From Lithospermum erythrorhizon (lineage: Eukaryota > Streptophyta > Magnoliopsida > Boraginales > Boraginaceae), in NCBI GenBank assembly GCA_019722365.1, contig JADFUC010001936.1, positions 310,001 through 374,000 of the forward strand: a DNA stretch of 64,000 nucleotides, read 5' to 3'. Shown here piece by piece: positions 35,633-47,485 of the stretch; the first letter of the stretch is position 1; each line of letters starts with the position of its first letter. The position numbers and the translations under genes were made by a program. The notes under the pieces were generated by a model. It did no database searches and was not told where the DNA came from. It saw only the letters and a program-made list of their open reading frames with translations.

Positions 35633-37875
35633 TGTGAAATTATACGAAGCCCTGAGTGGGGGGGCACAGACTAAGAGGTCGCTGATGCCGAATTATACAA
35701 ACTTTAATTCAAGTTTCACCGTTAATACGACTTTAGCAATTTGTAAAACAACGCGAATAAAGCAAGTAGTATTAACACCCTCAAACGAACGCTAGATAAA
35801 AGATGAAACAATAAACGATCTAGCAATCATTATGTGTAATAAAACATCCAAAACTCATTTCGATCAATATTAACATGCTCTCATTCATGCATAACACGCA
35901 TTAAGTTCATTCACGCTATCGATCAATCCTAAAGAATCTATTAAACATACCACAATTCAATAGATAAATAGCGAAGCTTAAGATATTCTGATAGCAAGTT
36001 TAATTATGCGATTTGATCTAAGGCGAATATAACAATTAAGTTCATCGATCAAATCAAACTATCTAATCATAATATTGAATTCAAGATCAACATAGATATT
36101 CTATTTTAGCTCGATTAAATTCTGACATATCAATTTAACACAATAATTCAATTATATGCCTAATATTATTCAATAAGCCGCATAAACTAGCATATAATCT
36201 AATCCTAGCACTCCCAAAGATATATAATATGCGCACAAAGTAAAGAAGAGGGAAAGAAGACGCAAACCGACACCTGTTTTCAATTTGTGTCTTTAATCTA
36301 CATCCCCGACCCATGCTCATCACCTTAGGCTTTCAATAATCCACTAGATGGCTTTCTTCAAATATCAGAAAGCTCCAAACCAACTTACAACTCTTAGCTC
36401 ATAACTGTTAATACACCACTAAGAACCCAAGGAATCACCCTAAGGATTTTGTCCTCTAACTCGTTAGAACCCAAGCCTCAACCCAGATTTCAACTCAACT
36501 GCCGGAGATGCAACTCCTCTACCGAGCACCTTTATGTCCTATCGCTTGGAGCACTAAATTTCCCAACACTATGTCAATTCATCATTCCTAGCTTCGAGTA
36601 AGCCCCTACAACACCTCGGACCCTCAAGCCTCTAAGATGGGAACAAACTTAACTTCTAATCGATCTCTTTATGAATATAGATTGTCGCTTTTATCCCAAT
36701 CTAAACGCCCTCAACGAGCTACACAGATTTAATTTTTGGCACAATTTATAACCTCACATCAGAGTAGATAATACATCGAAGCTTCGTTCAAATTCTTTGT
36801 CAGCAGGATAAGACTTCTCAAGTTTCGAACTTCCCATTTGGAGCATTTTATCAAACACCAATGCTCTTAGTTTCCCATTTCATTTCAAAGTTTAAAGACA
36901 AAACCAAACTCACTCTCACATAAATGACAACTAAAGCTCATGTATTCGGTAGATTTGGGTATTTTAAAGATGAGAAATGAGTATAAAAACATTTAGAATT
37001 ATTTAAAAAGTCAGAAGCCAGATTCGTATTTAAAGGGGCGAATGAGTTAAAACGGACAAAACGGCTACTGATTATCTATCGAGACCTCATCGGTGAGGTT
37101 GTGTCTCGAATGGGTCTAATCAGAGAAAACATCAAAACATCATTCAGATCATCGACCTCATCGAGACCCGTGTCCCGACGGGGTCTCGATTTAGTTAGCT
37201 TTTGCGAAACTTAAAATCGCATTCCTTTGTTATAACTCCGATTTTGACGATTCAAAAGCGCCAAGCTCTTTTGAACCCTTTTAATAAAATGAGTTCAAAC
37301 CCTAGTTTATACACATTTCTAGATTTTCTTTAAACATTTTCTTTTGACAAACATTCTTAAAAAAAATTGAAACGTTAAGATCTTTTAGCTAAAATGATTT
37401 GAAAAATATCTCCCAAATAAGTACTTCAATCAAGATCGAAGAAAAGAAAGTAAAGTAAAGATTCAAGCCATAACTTTTACCTAATCTTCGGTTAAAGATC
37501 CGCACTGCCTCTTCCGATTCGATCTTTCGTGAACTTTTCTTCTTAGTCCTTTTCACGACCTGTAGATCGACGATCTCGCTTCTTCATATCGCCATTCTTC
37601 ACTTTCTTGGAAAGCTTGCATGGTTGATTCTTCTTTCTATCTCACCATACTCATATTTTGGCATCAGAAAAATCACCTCGTGTTTCACGACATTTCTTCA
37701 TCAGTTTTCAACGCCTCGATATCATAGCTTTATTTGATATCAATGTCAACTTTAAGGGTCCGACAAGCACCTTTCTAACATACCTATGAATTAAATCACT
37801 CTAAGAACATATGCTAGATAGTAAATCAATGTTTAAGTCATCATTAAACAGCTGCATCTGACTCGTAGTCCAACA
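35633..37875 (-). repeat. 5' LTR of the LARD-like element
   Basis: Plus-strand edges are TGTGAAATTATAC and TAGTCCAACA. It aligns with 29815-31894 over its full length with many short indels. It carries two hairpin-forming segments (37080-37108 and 37160-37190) that are not preserved as such in the other LTR. A short run of seven G near 35658 marks the U5-side edge. Confidence 0.75.
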
Positions 37876-40200
37876 CAAGACATATTGCCAGACGGCATCT
37901 GATTAAGCATTCTTCCTACGACATTTTAGTTCTTCATCGACAAGCAACACATCCTCAAGATTGGATTCGAGATTCAACTCAGCCACCACACACCGCACGA
38001 TGAACGGTTCATAACCGCACGCACAAAAGTTCCTCAAAATATAAAGTGACACTATGTTTGCCAGAGAAGAGCGTTATAACATCTAGAATATCATTGTACT
38101 TCTCCCACTTCTGCTTCATCCAATAAAAAAGAATTGTATGAAACCTACCAAAGATTCAGACACTTTGCATCTACTTCATCCACTTTCAGCGGTCATGGGG
38201 TATACGTCGCTCATCATGCTGTTGTCTATCGATAACATCCGTATCCTTCCATTTCTCTGTACATACTGGTCCTTGAGTTCATTATGCACGTTGCAACATG
38301 TCAACATAGTAGAAATGATCACATTAGCAACTTCCTCTTGAGTGATAGCTTCACGGTCTTCTAAAATACCACCAATTTTGAAAGTAAAGTTGCTTCTCAA
38401 ATACATAAGAGATATGTAAGATATATAGATACTGCCAAACTCATGGAAATATGTGAACACCACATTTAGCTTTCTCCCTCCGCATTTCGTAGCTCGTTTC
38501 TCCCCGATACCTAATCTTTCTGAATGGCCCAATCTATGACAACCACCACAATTATTGGGAAGAATAGTATTTTCTCACAGAACATCCTTCACAACCTTAC
38601 GTGGCATTTTTTACAGATCGACCAGTTGTCGATACGACCGTTTATAACATCGGGTAAATTAAAATTTGTACACCTCGCGATTAATTTTAGATCATCCTTC
38701 GTTGAAGCCACGAGTAACATCACCACTGGCCGCCAAAGATTTCACCAAAGGTCGACGACACGTGTACCATCATCCTCAAGAATCTCCAATTCTTCTACAT
38801 CAAAATCGGGCGTATCAACAACACTGACCTCACTGGCCGCATGCACTCCTCTTTAGGCAGTCTCAAAAGACGCACGTGGCACCAACACTGCACTCACATC
38901 ATCGCGAAGCAGATCTAGCAAGCATGTGCCTGCTGCCGCAGCACTGATATGTCAACATTCATACCCCGAGTAACTCGATAGTAAATTGGCCCACGACATT
39001 TTGTAGTAACAGATCCTTCCACCTTAAGATCATCGACAATGTCAATTACTGCATTTGACTCATCACATCACTCCCTATCTGAAAAGCCATATCCTTCAAC
39101 CTATCCAAAGTTTCCTCGGCACTGATCCACATTCAACCAAGTTCTCAATACTTGCATTTTCACCCCTCAACAATTACGTTATCAACACGCGACGCATCTT
39201 TTCATCACCCCCTTCGCTATCATCCACAACACCATCAATACACTTTTCAGAAATATTATAGGGTTCAACAGTCTTATCCACGCTGGCTATCGACACTGCA
39301 TCACAGAGGACTGACATACTAAGAACATCTGCCGCCTCACTCACGCAGCAGCCGCTGACTCTTTTTTCAAAATTGGAGCAAGCCCAATAACATCTTCATT
39401 AAGAATCCCTCGTGCCCTTAATTTCAAAGACCATCAATACTGGCACCTCCTCAAGGCATCCTATTCTTTAACTTTTTCTTCTTCTCTTGAGTAGTATAAT
39501 TAGGAATATGCATCTCGATCTCAACATCATTCAAGGTGTCCTCAACACCTACAACAACAATTGGTTCTGCCCTTATATGCGACAACTCAGCAACATTATC
39601 ACCAGTATCATAAACACTTGGTACAAACACTTCACCAGAATTTCCAGCAACTATATCATCATTACTATCAACACTTGTTGTGACATCAGTCTCCACATCA
39701 TCCATAGTCATCGACACGATAAGATCAAAACCCAAGGAACAACATCTCCCTATCTCGAACTTCCTCAAGAATATCACACTGGAATACACTTTTCACCAAG
39801 CTGTAATCCTCGGGTACCTCGCATGCATTAGCCACAATATCACCGCATTGAAAAGAACAAGAGTTCACAAGGTTTCCAAATACGTTAATAACACTTTTTC
39901 AACTGGGGAAGTTTCGTAGCTTACAACCACCTTCCTAATCTCAATAGCCTCTCGGCATAACATTTCCGCGCACACATTACCCCTGTACGATCTTGATCAT
40001 CCTTCACTCTTTCGGGGAACCTTCATGTTATCCACGCCCCAGATTCTTTTAGCAGCCAAGCGCACAAATTGATCAATTTGAACATTTTCAGATCTACCCC
40101 ACCTAGTATGGCTTTCAAAGCTGAATTCACACAGGCCGCTCATGCTCCTTCTGCACGACCTGTGCCCACGCCTGGCGCAAGGCCATCAACAACCTGCACA
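37876..40200 (-). pseudogene. Decayed coding-like region of the Copia element, unidentified
   Basis: The minus strand has the longer frames (38176-38532, 118 codons; 39451-39789, 112 codons). The second encodes a strongly acidic stretch rich in Asp, Glu, Val and Ser that ends in a lysine run (KKKKLK). Acidic low-complexity ORFs with lysine clusters occur in the extra ORF of SIRE/Maximus Copia elements, but no sequence motif proves this. The region probably continues the internal region interrupted by the LARD at 29815-37875. Confidence 0.35.
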
Positions 40201-42600
40201 CCGCATCACACCGATCGATGGACGACAACATAAAAAAAGACTTCATTTGACATTAATAATAAAAATACACTTTGTCCATCAGGCGAATCCAACAACATAT
40301 ACAATAAAACAAATCTAACAACATAATACAAATTCACCTTAATTATACAACTCATACACAGCATCCAAAATACAATATGTGAAAGTATGACAACTGCACT
40401 TCAATGAAATACAATACCTAAAGCTTAACAATATACAAATTTATACCAAGCGAAATGACTGGATGAGGGAATTTATGCCACCACCGCTTCATCTACTTAT
40501 CTTCAATCTCGCAATTTCATCAACGCAGCCTTCAACAACCTCGCCGATCAACTCCTAGAACCCAGCATAAAATGCCCGCCCAGAAAGTGGAGTCAGCTTA
40601 TTGCTCGGAAGTGAATACAAATACTACGCATTCAAGCCCCCACATATACATATTCATACTTATAAATAACATATGATTATACATCAACTGTGCCACACAA
40701 TGAATAATTAGCCTCAACTCACATAACTTTCTTATACGACGTTACATAATACTATACACATGAAGCTTATAATCATAAATAACGTATATTCATTCGGGGA
40801 AACAAGCCAAGACACAAAGGCATCAAATGAGAACTCCAAATAATACATACGAGAATCTACCTCCAAATAATACACACGAGAATCCACTCAAATAATACAC
40901 ACATTTATAATCCACCTCCAAATAATACATGAGGAATCCACCTGGGGTCAATACACATATGCAGAATCAACTCCACATAATCGTGACGAGGCCTCCACCT
41001 CCATCCTCCCGACCCAGGCCACACCCCTCAACGCGCATATCACACCAAACCTCCCGAATCCACCTGGCAACCCACACACATGCACACCACACCAAACCTC
41101 CCGCGGGGTTACCACCGTCCGCAGCAACACACAAAGAATCAAAATGATCAAAGACGTAGCCACACACAAAGACACACCACACAAAATCTCATAACATGAA
41201 TCATATTCACAACTATCCTACGATATAAATCATAATCACTAATATCGCATGATACATCATAATCTCAATTATCTCATAATATAATCTAAATCTCAGTTAT
41301 TTCATCATATTAATCATAAATCAAAGTTTACACATAATATCAATCATAATCACACAATACACATATCGTATCAATCCCAAGATATCACACGCATTATATA
41401 CAACATAATATATACGAAAGGTCCCCATCGCAAGATGTACTCACCCCGAGCCCAAAAGCGCACACGACTCTAGTACCGCTGTATCTGTGCTCAACTCCTA
41501 TTTAAGGAAATTATACATTATAACACATTTTGTGTAATAACCTCTCTTAAGATCTATATAAACCTCGAGCGTATACCACGCCTCACGATTCAAATTTAAA
41601 ACCCTTAGAAATCATCCTATCCCCAAGATTGGGTATACACTTTTAATATTCCAACATAACTACATTCTAATCGCCAACTGTGAAATCTCACATTATTCGG
41701 TCATCGCCTTTATTACCCTACAATAACACTTTAAGCACATTCTAATCAATCCAACAATAAATTGACAACTAATTAATCCATTAAATACAACCTCCAATTC
41801 AAACTTAAATGTTATACGAATTTTCCCCAAACTTTTTCAACTCCACCCTACCTATCCATATCCAACCAATAATTCTATACCCAAAACAACTATATTAAAG
41901 TCCTCATCCATATTACAATTTAAAGTTCATTTAATAAAAGCCAACCTCAACTTACACCACTTTCTAACCCCAATAATCACTCAAAATCACCGCTAATCCC
42001 CTATACGATACTCAGATAACATTTCTATGCCATAATAAATTCAAGATCTAAAAGTCAACAAAATCCATAAAAAGCTTCAACTTTCAAAACTCAAGAAATA
42101 TCTCAAAAGATTTGTGATCTTTCTTACCTAGATATGATTTAGGACGATGAAGAGAAGAAAATCCAATAACTTTGTTCTGAATTTAGCAACAATCGACGGT
42201 GAGAAATGGAAAAATTTCGCTGAAATTGGCAGAAAGATTTCGCCATGAGGGAAATATAGCGTTTCTGATTTATGAGATAAGGCGGTGCTGGGATATTTGG
42301 TGCAAGCAAATTTAAGCTCCGCTGGCTTTGCTAATTTACACCTTCGCACTTAAATCTTCAACGAAACCGATTTATCATATTCCCTCGGCGCATATATTAC
42401 TACTCATCTCTATACTCATCTCGATATATCGATATTATTCCAAAATTATTATACTATCTCCGGGTCCCACCACAAACCGAAATATATCACCAACCTAATC
42501 GATTTGTTGAATTCTCCACTACTAACCAAATTTTTAATTTCACCTCAAGATACTTAACGGTAAAACTTATATACCATCAATATAATATCGTGCGAATGGC
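40201..42600. other. AT-rich repeat-derived region inside the Copia nest
   Basis: No coding domain is visible. It contains a short minisatellite (40836-40943) and, at 41190-41400, an irregular run of ATAATC/CATAAT motifs. The stretch 41400-42350 reads like an LTR or leader on the minus strand, for example CGGGGTGAGTACATC near 41440, but no partner repeat exists in the window. It may be a separate insertion between the gag start at 42.8 kb and the rest of the element. Confidence 0.35.
40836..40943. repeat. Minisatellite, four units of 26-29 bp
   Basis: Units start at 40836, 40863, 40889 and 40918. Each is built on CCAAATAATACACACGAGAA followed by TCCACCT. The copies are contiguous, direct and imperfect, with no spacers. 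Confidence 0.8.
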
Positions 42601-42626
42601 ATCACCTCTCGCCCACCGCTTTTCCT

Positions 42627-42842
42627 TTATAATTGTGTCCCATCTATCGCTATGTTGGGTCGGAACAGTCCATCCAATGAGTACAATCTTCTAAATTCGA
42701 TGTTGATGGATGTCAAAAATACAATCATCCTTATTCTCCAATCATCATAGTTTGTTCTATCCAACATAGGTGACATATAGATCGATCTTCCTTGTCTCAT
42801 ACCTTTCATGAATTTGGATTGGCTACTGCATTCAATTCGCAT
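42627..42842 (-). pseudogene. Copia gag N-terminus (second gag remnant)
   Basis: Minus-strand translation gives GRSIYMSPMLDRTNYDDW followed by RIRMIVFLTSIN. This is the usual beginning of plant Copia gag: R-S-x-x-P-P-x-L-D-G-x-N-Y-x-x-W-(K/R)-x-R-M. It stops after about 70 codons, so only the start of the capsid gene is left. It lies nine bases below a primer-site-like sequence, exactly where gag should begin in a minus-strand element whose 5' LTR is at 42869-44058. Confidence 0.6.
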
Positions 42843-42854
42843 GTTCCAGTGCCC

Positions 42855-42866
42855 GATCTAATACCA
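42855..42866 (-). other. Primer binding site, tRNA-iMet type (decayed)
   Basis: On the minus strand TGGTATTAGATC is followed by GGGC. The canonical site is TGGTATCAGAGC followed by GGG. It lies between the LTR-like block at 42869-44058 and the gag start at 42842, in the right order for a minus-strand Copia element. Confidence 0.55.
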
Positions 42867-42868
42867 AT

Positions 42869-44058
42869 CAAAGTATCAGAATATATCTTCAAAATTGGCA
42901 AAGGCACACCGTTGCACCAAAAGTCGACGTTGTTTGCTGCTAACAGGACACAGCATCTACATGGGACAATCAATCCAACCAAATTATGCTTTAATTATTA
43001 TACTAGATGTTGTAGATGTTTAAGATAACGTATCGTTTCTAACAAATGATCACCAAATAAGGCTTAATCGATACTACACACAAGATCAAGGATATTGTGC
43101 TCGTTATTCCAACTCATAAATACACCGGAATAACGCTTGCTACAAGAAACACAAAGCACACACAAAGTAAGCAACACACCCAGATTTTGTTACCTGGGCC
43201 GCGAAACCCTTCACCTACGCATTAAAAGAAATGCCCTGCGGGAAATGACGCTTAGTATATTGGGCCGAGATTTATAACAAGTGACTTATCTCCCGCGGAC
43301 GCTCTATCCTACCTAACCCACGCCCAAGTTCACGCCTCGATCATTACCTCTGCTCACGCCTCCATGCTCCACTTGATATATCGCCTCTCGACAAGCGGTA
43401 TCCCCTCATTATACTAAACTCAAAGCTCCCCTTAATAACAGATCCCCTCACTATACTAAAACTCAAGCTCCCCGATCACAGATCCCCCTTACTATACTAG
43501 TTGCACTCCGATCAAGTCGCATCAGATGTTTGCAATGTTGCAAACAACAACATAAGACAAGACACCAACACATACACTACATGGAGCTTTATATATAATC
43601 TATTAAATCGATTTAACTCTCAAATATACAAATAAATAGTTGTATTGGGCGTGAGGATAATTTCTAATAAATCTTTGATCCATTTTTGAGAAAACTCCAT
43701 ATAAAAGTTTTATTCAATTATGGTAAAGAGATCCTCCATATCATATCTATAGGATTTTTAATCTTCATAGTTCGACAAAAACGAATTTATTCAACCCTAT
43801 ATCACATTCAGAGGCTGCCCATGGTAAAAAGAATGGCTTACACCCGCCTACGCAAGTTTCATCGAAACACACACCGCACGCGACCGTTGCTACCACACGT
43901 TAACAACAAATAAGCGCAAAATGCTTTCAAACTGGGGACCGCTTCTGCTCACAAATCCTTTTCCTTTCTTCGAGAGGTTCAACAATCATAATTCAACCAT
44001 GTCTTCTAGAAACACACTGTAGCACAACGAAAACTTAGTCAATCAATACGCACTAACA
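42869..44058 (-). repeat. Middle LTR-like block of the SIRE-like array
   Basis: The upper edge on the minus strand starts TGTTAGTGCGTATTG. Its first 110 bases match the LTR at 27246-28213, including GCTCACAAATCCTTT and CAACAATCA-AATTCAACCATG on the plus strand. The lower edge sits next to a primer site. The middle and lower parts (42.9-43.9 kb) differ from the other LTRs but keep the CACACAGATTTTGTTACCTGGGC-type phrase common in plant Copia LTRs. It is therefore either a 5' LTR of a related element or a 3' LTR shared between two tandem elements. Confidence 0.5.
43400..43500. repeat. Tandem 40-42 bp repeat, two and a half copies
   Basis: Units at 43400-43441 and 43442-43481 and a partial copy to 43500 all begin ATCCCCTCA (or ATCCCCCTT) followed by TATACTAA-A-ACTCAAGCTCCCC. 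It lies inside the middle LTR-like block. Short internal tandem repeats of this kind are common in Copia U3 regions. Confidence 0.7.
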
Positions 44059-44106
44059 AACTGCTGCTTAAAGAGGTAAAACAACACGACTCACACAGGT
44101 TCTTCC

Positions 44107-45360
44107 TCACCACTGCATTTCGTCGAGAAAAATTACTTCACGTCCCACAAATCTGGTGTAACAATATGGTGCTATATGTGACCTTTTTCCATAGTGATAA
44201 CATATCCATCTATATTTGTTGGAGGAAGTACCAGCTACAACCCAAGTCCTGACATGTATCTTTTGATTTCTTTGGTAGCCTTTATCTACAAATCCAATGC
44301 TAGAATTGTCTTCACTCCTCTTCCTATGTAAGAGTATCTCCTCTAGAACATTTGTACTAAGGTTCATCATTTTGATTATTTTAATAACTCCATAATTCAA
44401 GCAAGAGTCAGAATTTCATTCCTCTAGTTCTCCACAATCTTGCACACCAAATTCTTCTCAGAAGCTCACTTTTCTAAGCCTGATACGTGCATGCCAATAA
44501 TCCTAACCATTTGTCAAATAAAATTCTGGATAGCTCATACCAACTTCTTCCGCAATTCTCCTTCATCATCGCCACAGCCACAAGATTGCCTGCTGCCGAC
44601 AAGTGCGCTGATCGACAGCGATACCTATTTGGATTTCCGGGCCGCGAGCCGCTATGTTTTGTCTATCGCGATTCACCCTTTTTCTTCATCTCGCTTCCCT
44701 CGCCGATAAAAGCGGCGCGATGGCTTTTGATCGCTTACATAAGAAGCGACATTCAACTGCACATGTTCAAACCTTCACTCTCCTCAGACAATTCCTGCAT
44801 CTACTCTACCGACGACTCACCATTCGAACCTCCACTTTGGAATTTTCACCACTTTCCACTCCTGGCTGTCAATACCACTGCAAAGCTCTCCCCAGATACC
44901 CATTCTTGCTGAATCCTCTTCACGGTTATGTTGATTTTTTTGTAAGAACTCACGCCTCGCTGTGATCTCCTTTCTTTCTTCACTTTCACAATATTTCAAG
45001 ACTATTCTGCTTTTCTTCCGCTTTTGTCGATTCAAAAGTCATCTCAAATATAATGATATTTACATCTATTCATCCAACTTCATCGCGACGTCTGGTGCTT
45101 CTTCAATAGTTTTACCATGAAGAAATCGTTTATGGTGGTTCTTAGCACTTTCCGAAATGCTTTTCATTGTTCATAGTCTCCAGAAAAGGATTCATTTGCT
45201 ATTGCCTTTAAGTTTTGCTGTAATCTGTAATTGTCTCATCTTCTTCTATTCGAAGAGTCTCCATTGGGCGGTCACACAGCAGATGGGCATTATTACTCAA
45301 TGCTCATACATGCAAGACTTCCCATGCCTCTACCAATAGTACATTTAGCCGATCATCTTA
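44107..45360 (-). pseudogene. Copia gag remnant with zinc-knuckle-like motif
   Basis: On the minus strand, across several frame changes and stops, the order is that of Copia gag. An acidic EEDETITDY helix (near 45230-45265) comes first, then NEK and RKVLR-type residues (near 45110-45170), then the EEAPDVA-MKLDE segment (near 45070-45110). Last is the motif CYHYGKRSHIAPYC at 44161-44202. The last is a zinc knuckle (C-x2-C-x4-H-x4-C) whose second Cys is Tyr. Gag forms the particle that packages element RNA. No protease or integrase follows: the sequence runs directly into the LTR-like block at 44058, so pol has been lost. The lineage is probably SIRE/Maximus. At least four breaks make it non-functional. 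Confidence 0.65.
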
Positions 45361-45680
45361 AACACCTCAAAGATTCACCTCACATAATATAAAGATTCAA
45401 AGCTTCATGAAGAATACAACGATAACTCCTTCTTCTCGCACCAGCCCACTCAACTTTTGTTTCGACAACAATGCCTTAAAGAACATTCTCGCTGAAGCCG
45501 TGTCATTCATCTAGCGGCATGTACTCATGTCTTGGGCCAATCCCATTTCGCAGCTGCAGCTATCCTCGCTTTTCCGCAGGAGCATCATAATTATTCAAGA
45601 TTTGGGTCACAAGTATTGTTTCCTCCTTTTTTTGATGCCGTCCATAAGTTCACTTAGATCTCAATTTCGCGTTACCGAGC

Positions 45681-45698
45681 GCCCGCCTGATAATTAAT
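45681..45698 (-). other. Primer binding site remnant
   Basis: On the minus strand AATTATCAGGCGGGCGC lies directly after the LTR block at 45699-46130. It looks like TTGGTATCAGAGCGGGC with a few changes. It precedes the gag remnant at 44.1-45.4 kb in the right order and spacing. Confidence 0.45.
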
Positions 45699-46130
45699 TG
45701 AATTAAAACGTCAACTTTATCAACCAACAAGTTTTACAAGCTGACGTAATAATAAACAAACAATAATAAATGAAAGACTTTAACAAAAATAACACACGAT
45801 CTGGTAACCCAGTTCGGTGCCAATGTAGCATTTGTGTTCTGGGCCACCCCGTCAAATAAGCGATTCCACTATCATCATGACGAAAATTACAAAAGAAGCG
45901 CCTACACGAATACACCGTATTCTTTCGCTCTACTTCACTCCAATCTAGCTTCTAAGACTAAAGCCCCCGCTATCTTCACTCCTTCACATCACCTCCCAGC
46001 TGCTCGACTTTACAATGATATCAAAGAAAGTTTCCTCAAAGATTGCTATAACGTGTTGTCATAATCAATCATACTTTGCTAAGTTTGTAAAATTCTTCTA
46101 ACACAAACGGTCTACACTCAAGGATGAACT
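45699..46130 (-). repeat. Truncated 5' LTR of the SIRE-like element
   Basis: It matches the lower half of the LTR at 27246-28213 (27246-27670) in sequence and order, including GACTTTAACAAAAATAACA, GTAACCCAG and ACGGTCTACACT-AAGGATGAACT. The homology stops abruptly at about 46130, so the U3 half is missing. It carries GTAACCCAGTTCGGTGCCAA, a phrase typical of plant Copia LTRs. It marks the right edge of the 19 kb nest. Confidence 0.6.
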
Positions 46131-47156
46131 AATATAAAAGAATTTATCTCTTAAATTTTAGAAAATCTAATTAAAAAATCTTTATGTAAATCTTATGGCA
46201 CGATTTTGGGCAATGGTTTTACACTTAATTTCTTAATTGTGATATTCCATACATTTATTTTTTTAATATTCACTTTTATAGTAATTTAAGTAAAACGACA
46301 TCGCTAACGGTTTAAATATACCATTAACCCATTCTATATGGAATCGAAAATAATGGTGGCAATTGTATCTTAATAGTATCATGATAAGTGTCAAATCGTC
46401 ATGCTAACGGCTCCTTAAAATTCATGTCCTGGAATATTAAGAAGAAATTAATTGTGGAATGCGCCTCATTTATCGGGACGTATAGAAGATTCTTTTAACC
46501 ATCTCAACATAAAGATACTCTATGAAATGAACACACACCATTCAAAATATGTGACTACTAGTACTAAATACTCTTATGCTTTACCAAATGAACTCTACCG
46601 TACCATCTTAGAATATACCCACACTCTAAAGGATGTCCTCGGGTTCTTCTCAAATCATTAAGATCATCATTAGTACTATCATCATATCGCCTCCTTCAAT
46701 CTCTAAATTTAATATTTTTCCTTATAAATATTGTGACAAGAATCCGTCCCATTATATAAAAAATCTTGCCTCCACTAATGCTTATTGCGTCAATTTTTTT
46801 ATGAAATCAAGTATAAGGAAATATAAACAGGGACGAAAATTTGAATAAATACCGCCCCCCGTCCTACGTAAGAAGATGCTCATTTTCCTTTACTGATCAC
46901 ATGCACTTAACGTTTTCATCTCGATCTTTCACTTTATAACTTCATAAAGTAGCTTTGTTTTCATGATTAATCAAGTATTTTTTATGAAAGCATCTTTTTA
47001 AGGTATATATTAGTAATACTAATAAAGTTCTTTAATAAAAATACTTTTTACCTCCATTATCAAGAAATTGCATCGGATAGAGTATTTCATAAAGCAAATG
47101 AAAAAATTATCAGATTATTTTAACTGGCGGCAATTCATCTCATTTGTATTACTACA
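46131..47156. other. AT-rich intergenic DNA
   Basis: No gene, LTR or RNA feature is visible. Several short plus frames are present without recognisable motifs. This is the first flanking DNA right of the Copia nest. Confidence 0.4.
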
Positions 47157-47158
47157 TA

Positions 47159-47483
47159 CTCCCTCTGTCCAAGTTTAACTGGAACACTTTAACTTTTGCT
47201 ATTTTTTAATAAATGAGTTGACTTATGATATATAAACAAGTTTACCCTTCATTTAACCATCAATCTTATCGCTTCACCATTATCCTATCGCTAAATACTT
47301 TTCATTTCAATTTGTTTGTTGATCGCTTTATGTTTATAATTTAACGATTGTAAATTTTAAATATTTATTGTCTTATATATTTTTTATTAAATGGTAAAAT
47401 TAATATTATACTTTTTTTGGTAATCGGACAACTAAAGCTGACATCCACCTAGAAATTAATCTCACTAAAATTAACTGAGGGAG
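47159..47483. mobile_element. Complete Stowaway-like MITE, 325 bp
   Basis: The element starts CTCCCTCTGTCCAAG and ends TTAACTGAGGGAG, flanked on both sides by TA (47157-47158 and 47484-47485). CTCCCTC inverted ends and a TA target duplication define Stowaway MITEs, which are moved by Tc1/mariner transposases. The interior is AT-rich and non-coding. A truncated relative lies at 59319-59529 in the opposite orientation, which supports it being a dispersed family. Confidence 0.8.
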
Positions 47484-47485
47484 TA

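Larger units (their letters stand above)
29815..37875 (-). mobile_element. Nested non-coding LTR element (LARD-like), about 8.1 kb
   Basis: Two direct repeats of about 2.1 and 2.2 kb (29815-31894 and 35633-37875) flank 3.7 kb with no recognisable gag or pol. Orientation is minus. A tRNA-Met-type primer site lies just inside the right-hand repeat (35618-35629), and a purine tract lies just before the left-hand repeat (31895-31903). Long LTRs with a non-coding interior are the definition of large retrotransposon derivatives, which depend on enzymes from other elements. The LTR edge TGTTGGAC and the purine tract resemble those of the SIRE-like element around it, so that lineage may be the source of its enzymes. 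No clear 5-bp target duplication was seen (flanks AAGCA and CAAGA). The two repeats differ by many indels, so the insertion is old. Confidence 0.7.

Noticed and set aside
40929..41184. Overlapping ORFs on both strands, 71-78 codons
   Set aside because: They arise from a CA- and CACC-rich stretch. The translations are low complexity.
44440..44965. Plus-strand ORFs of 89-141 codons
   Set aside because: They are antisense to the Copia gag remnant, whose motifs are on the minus strand.
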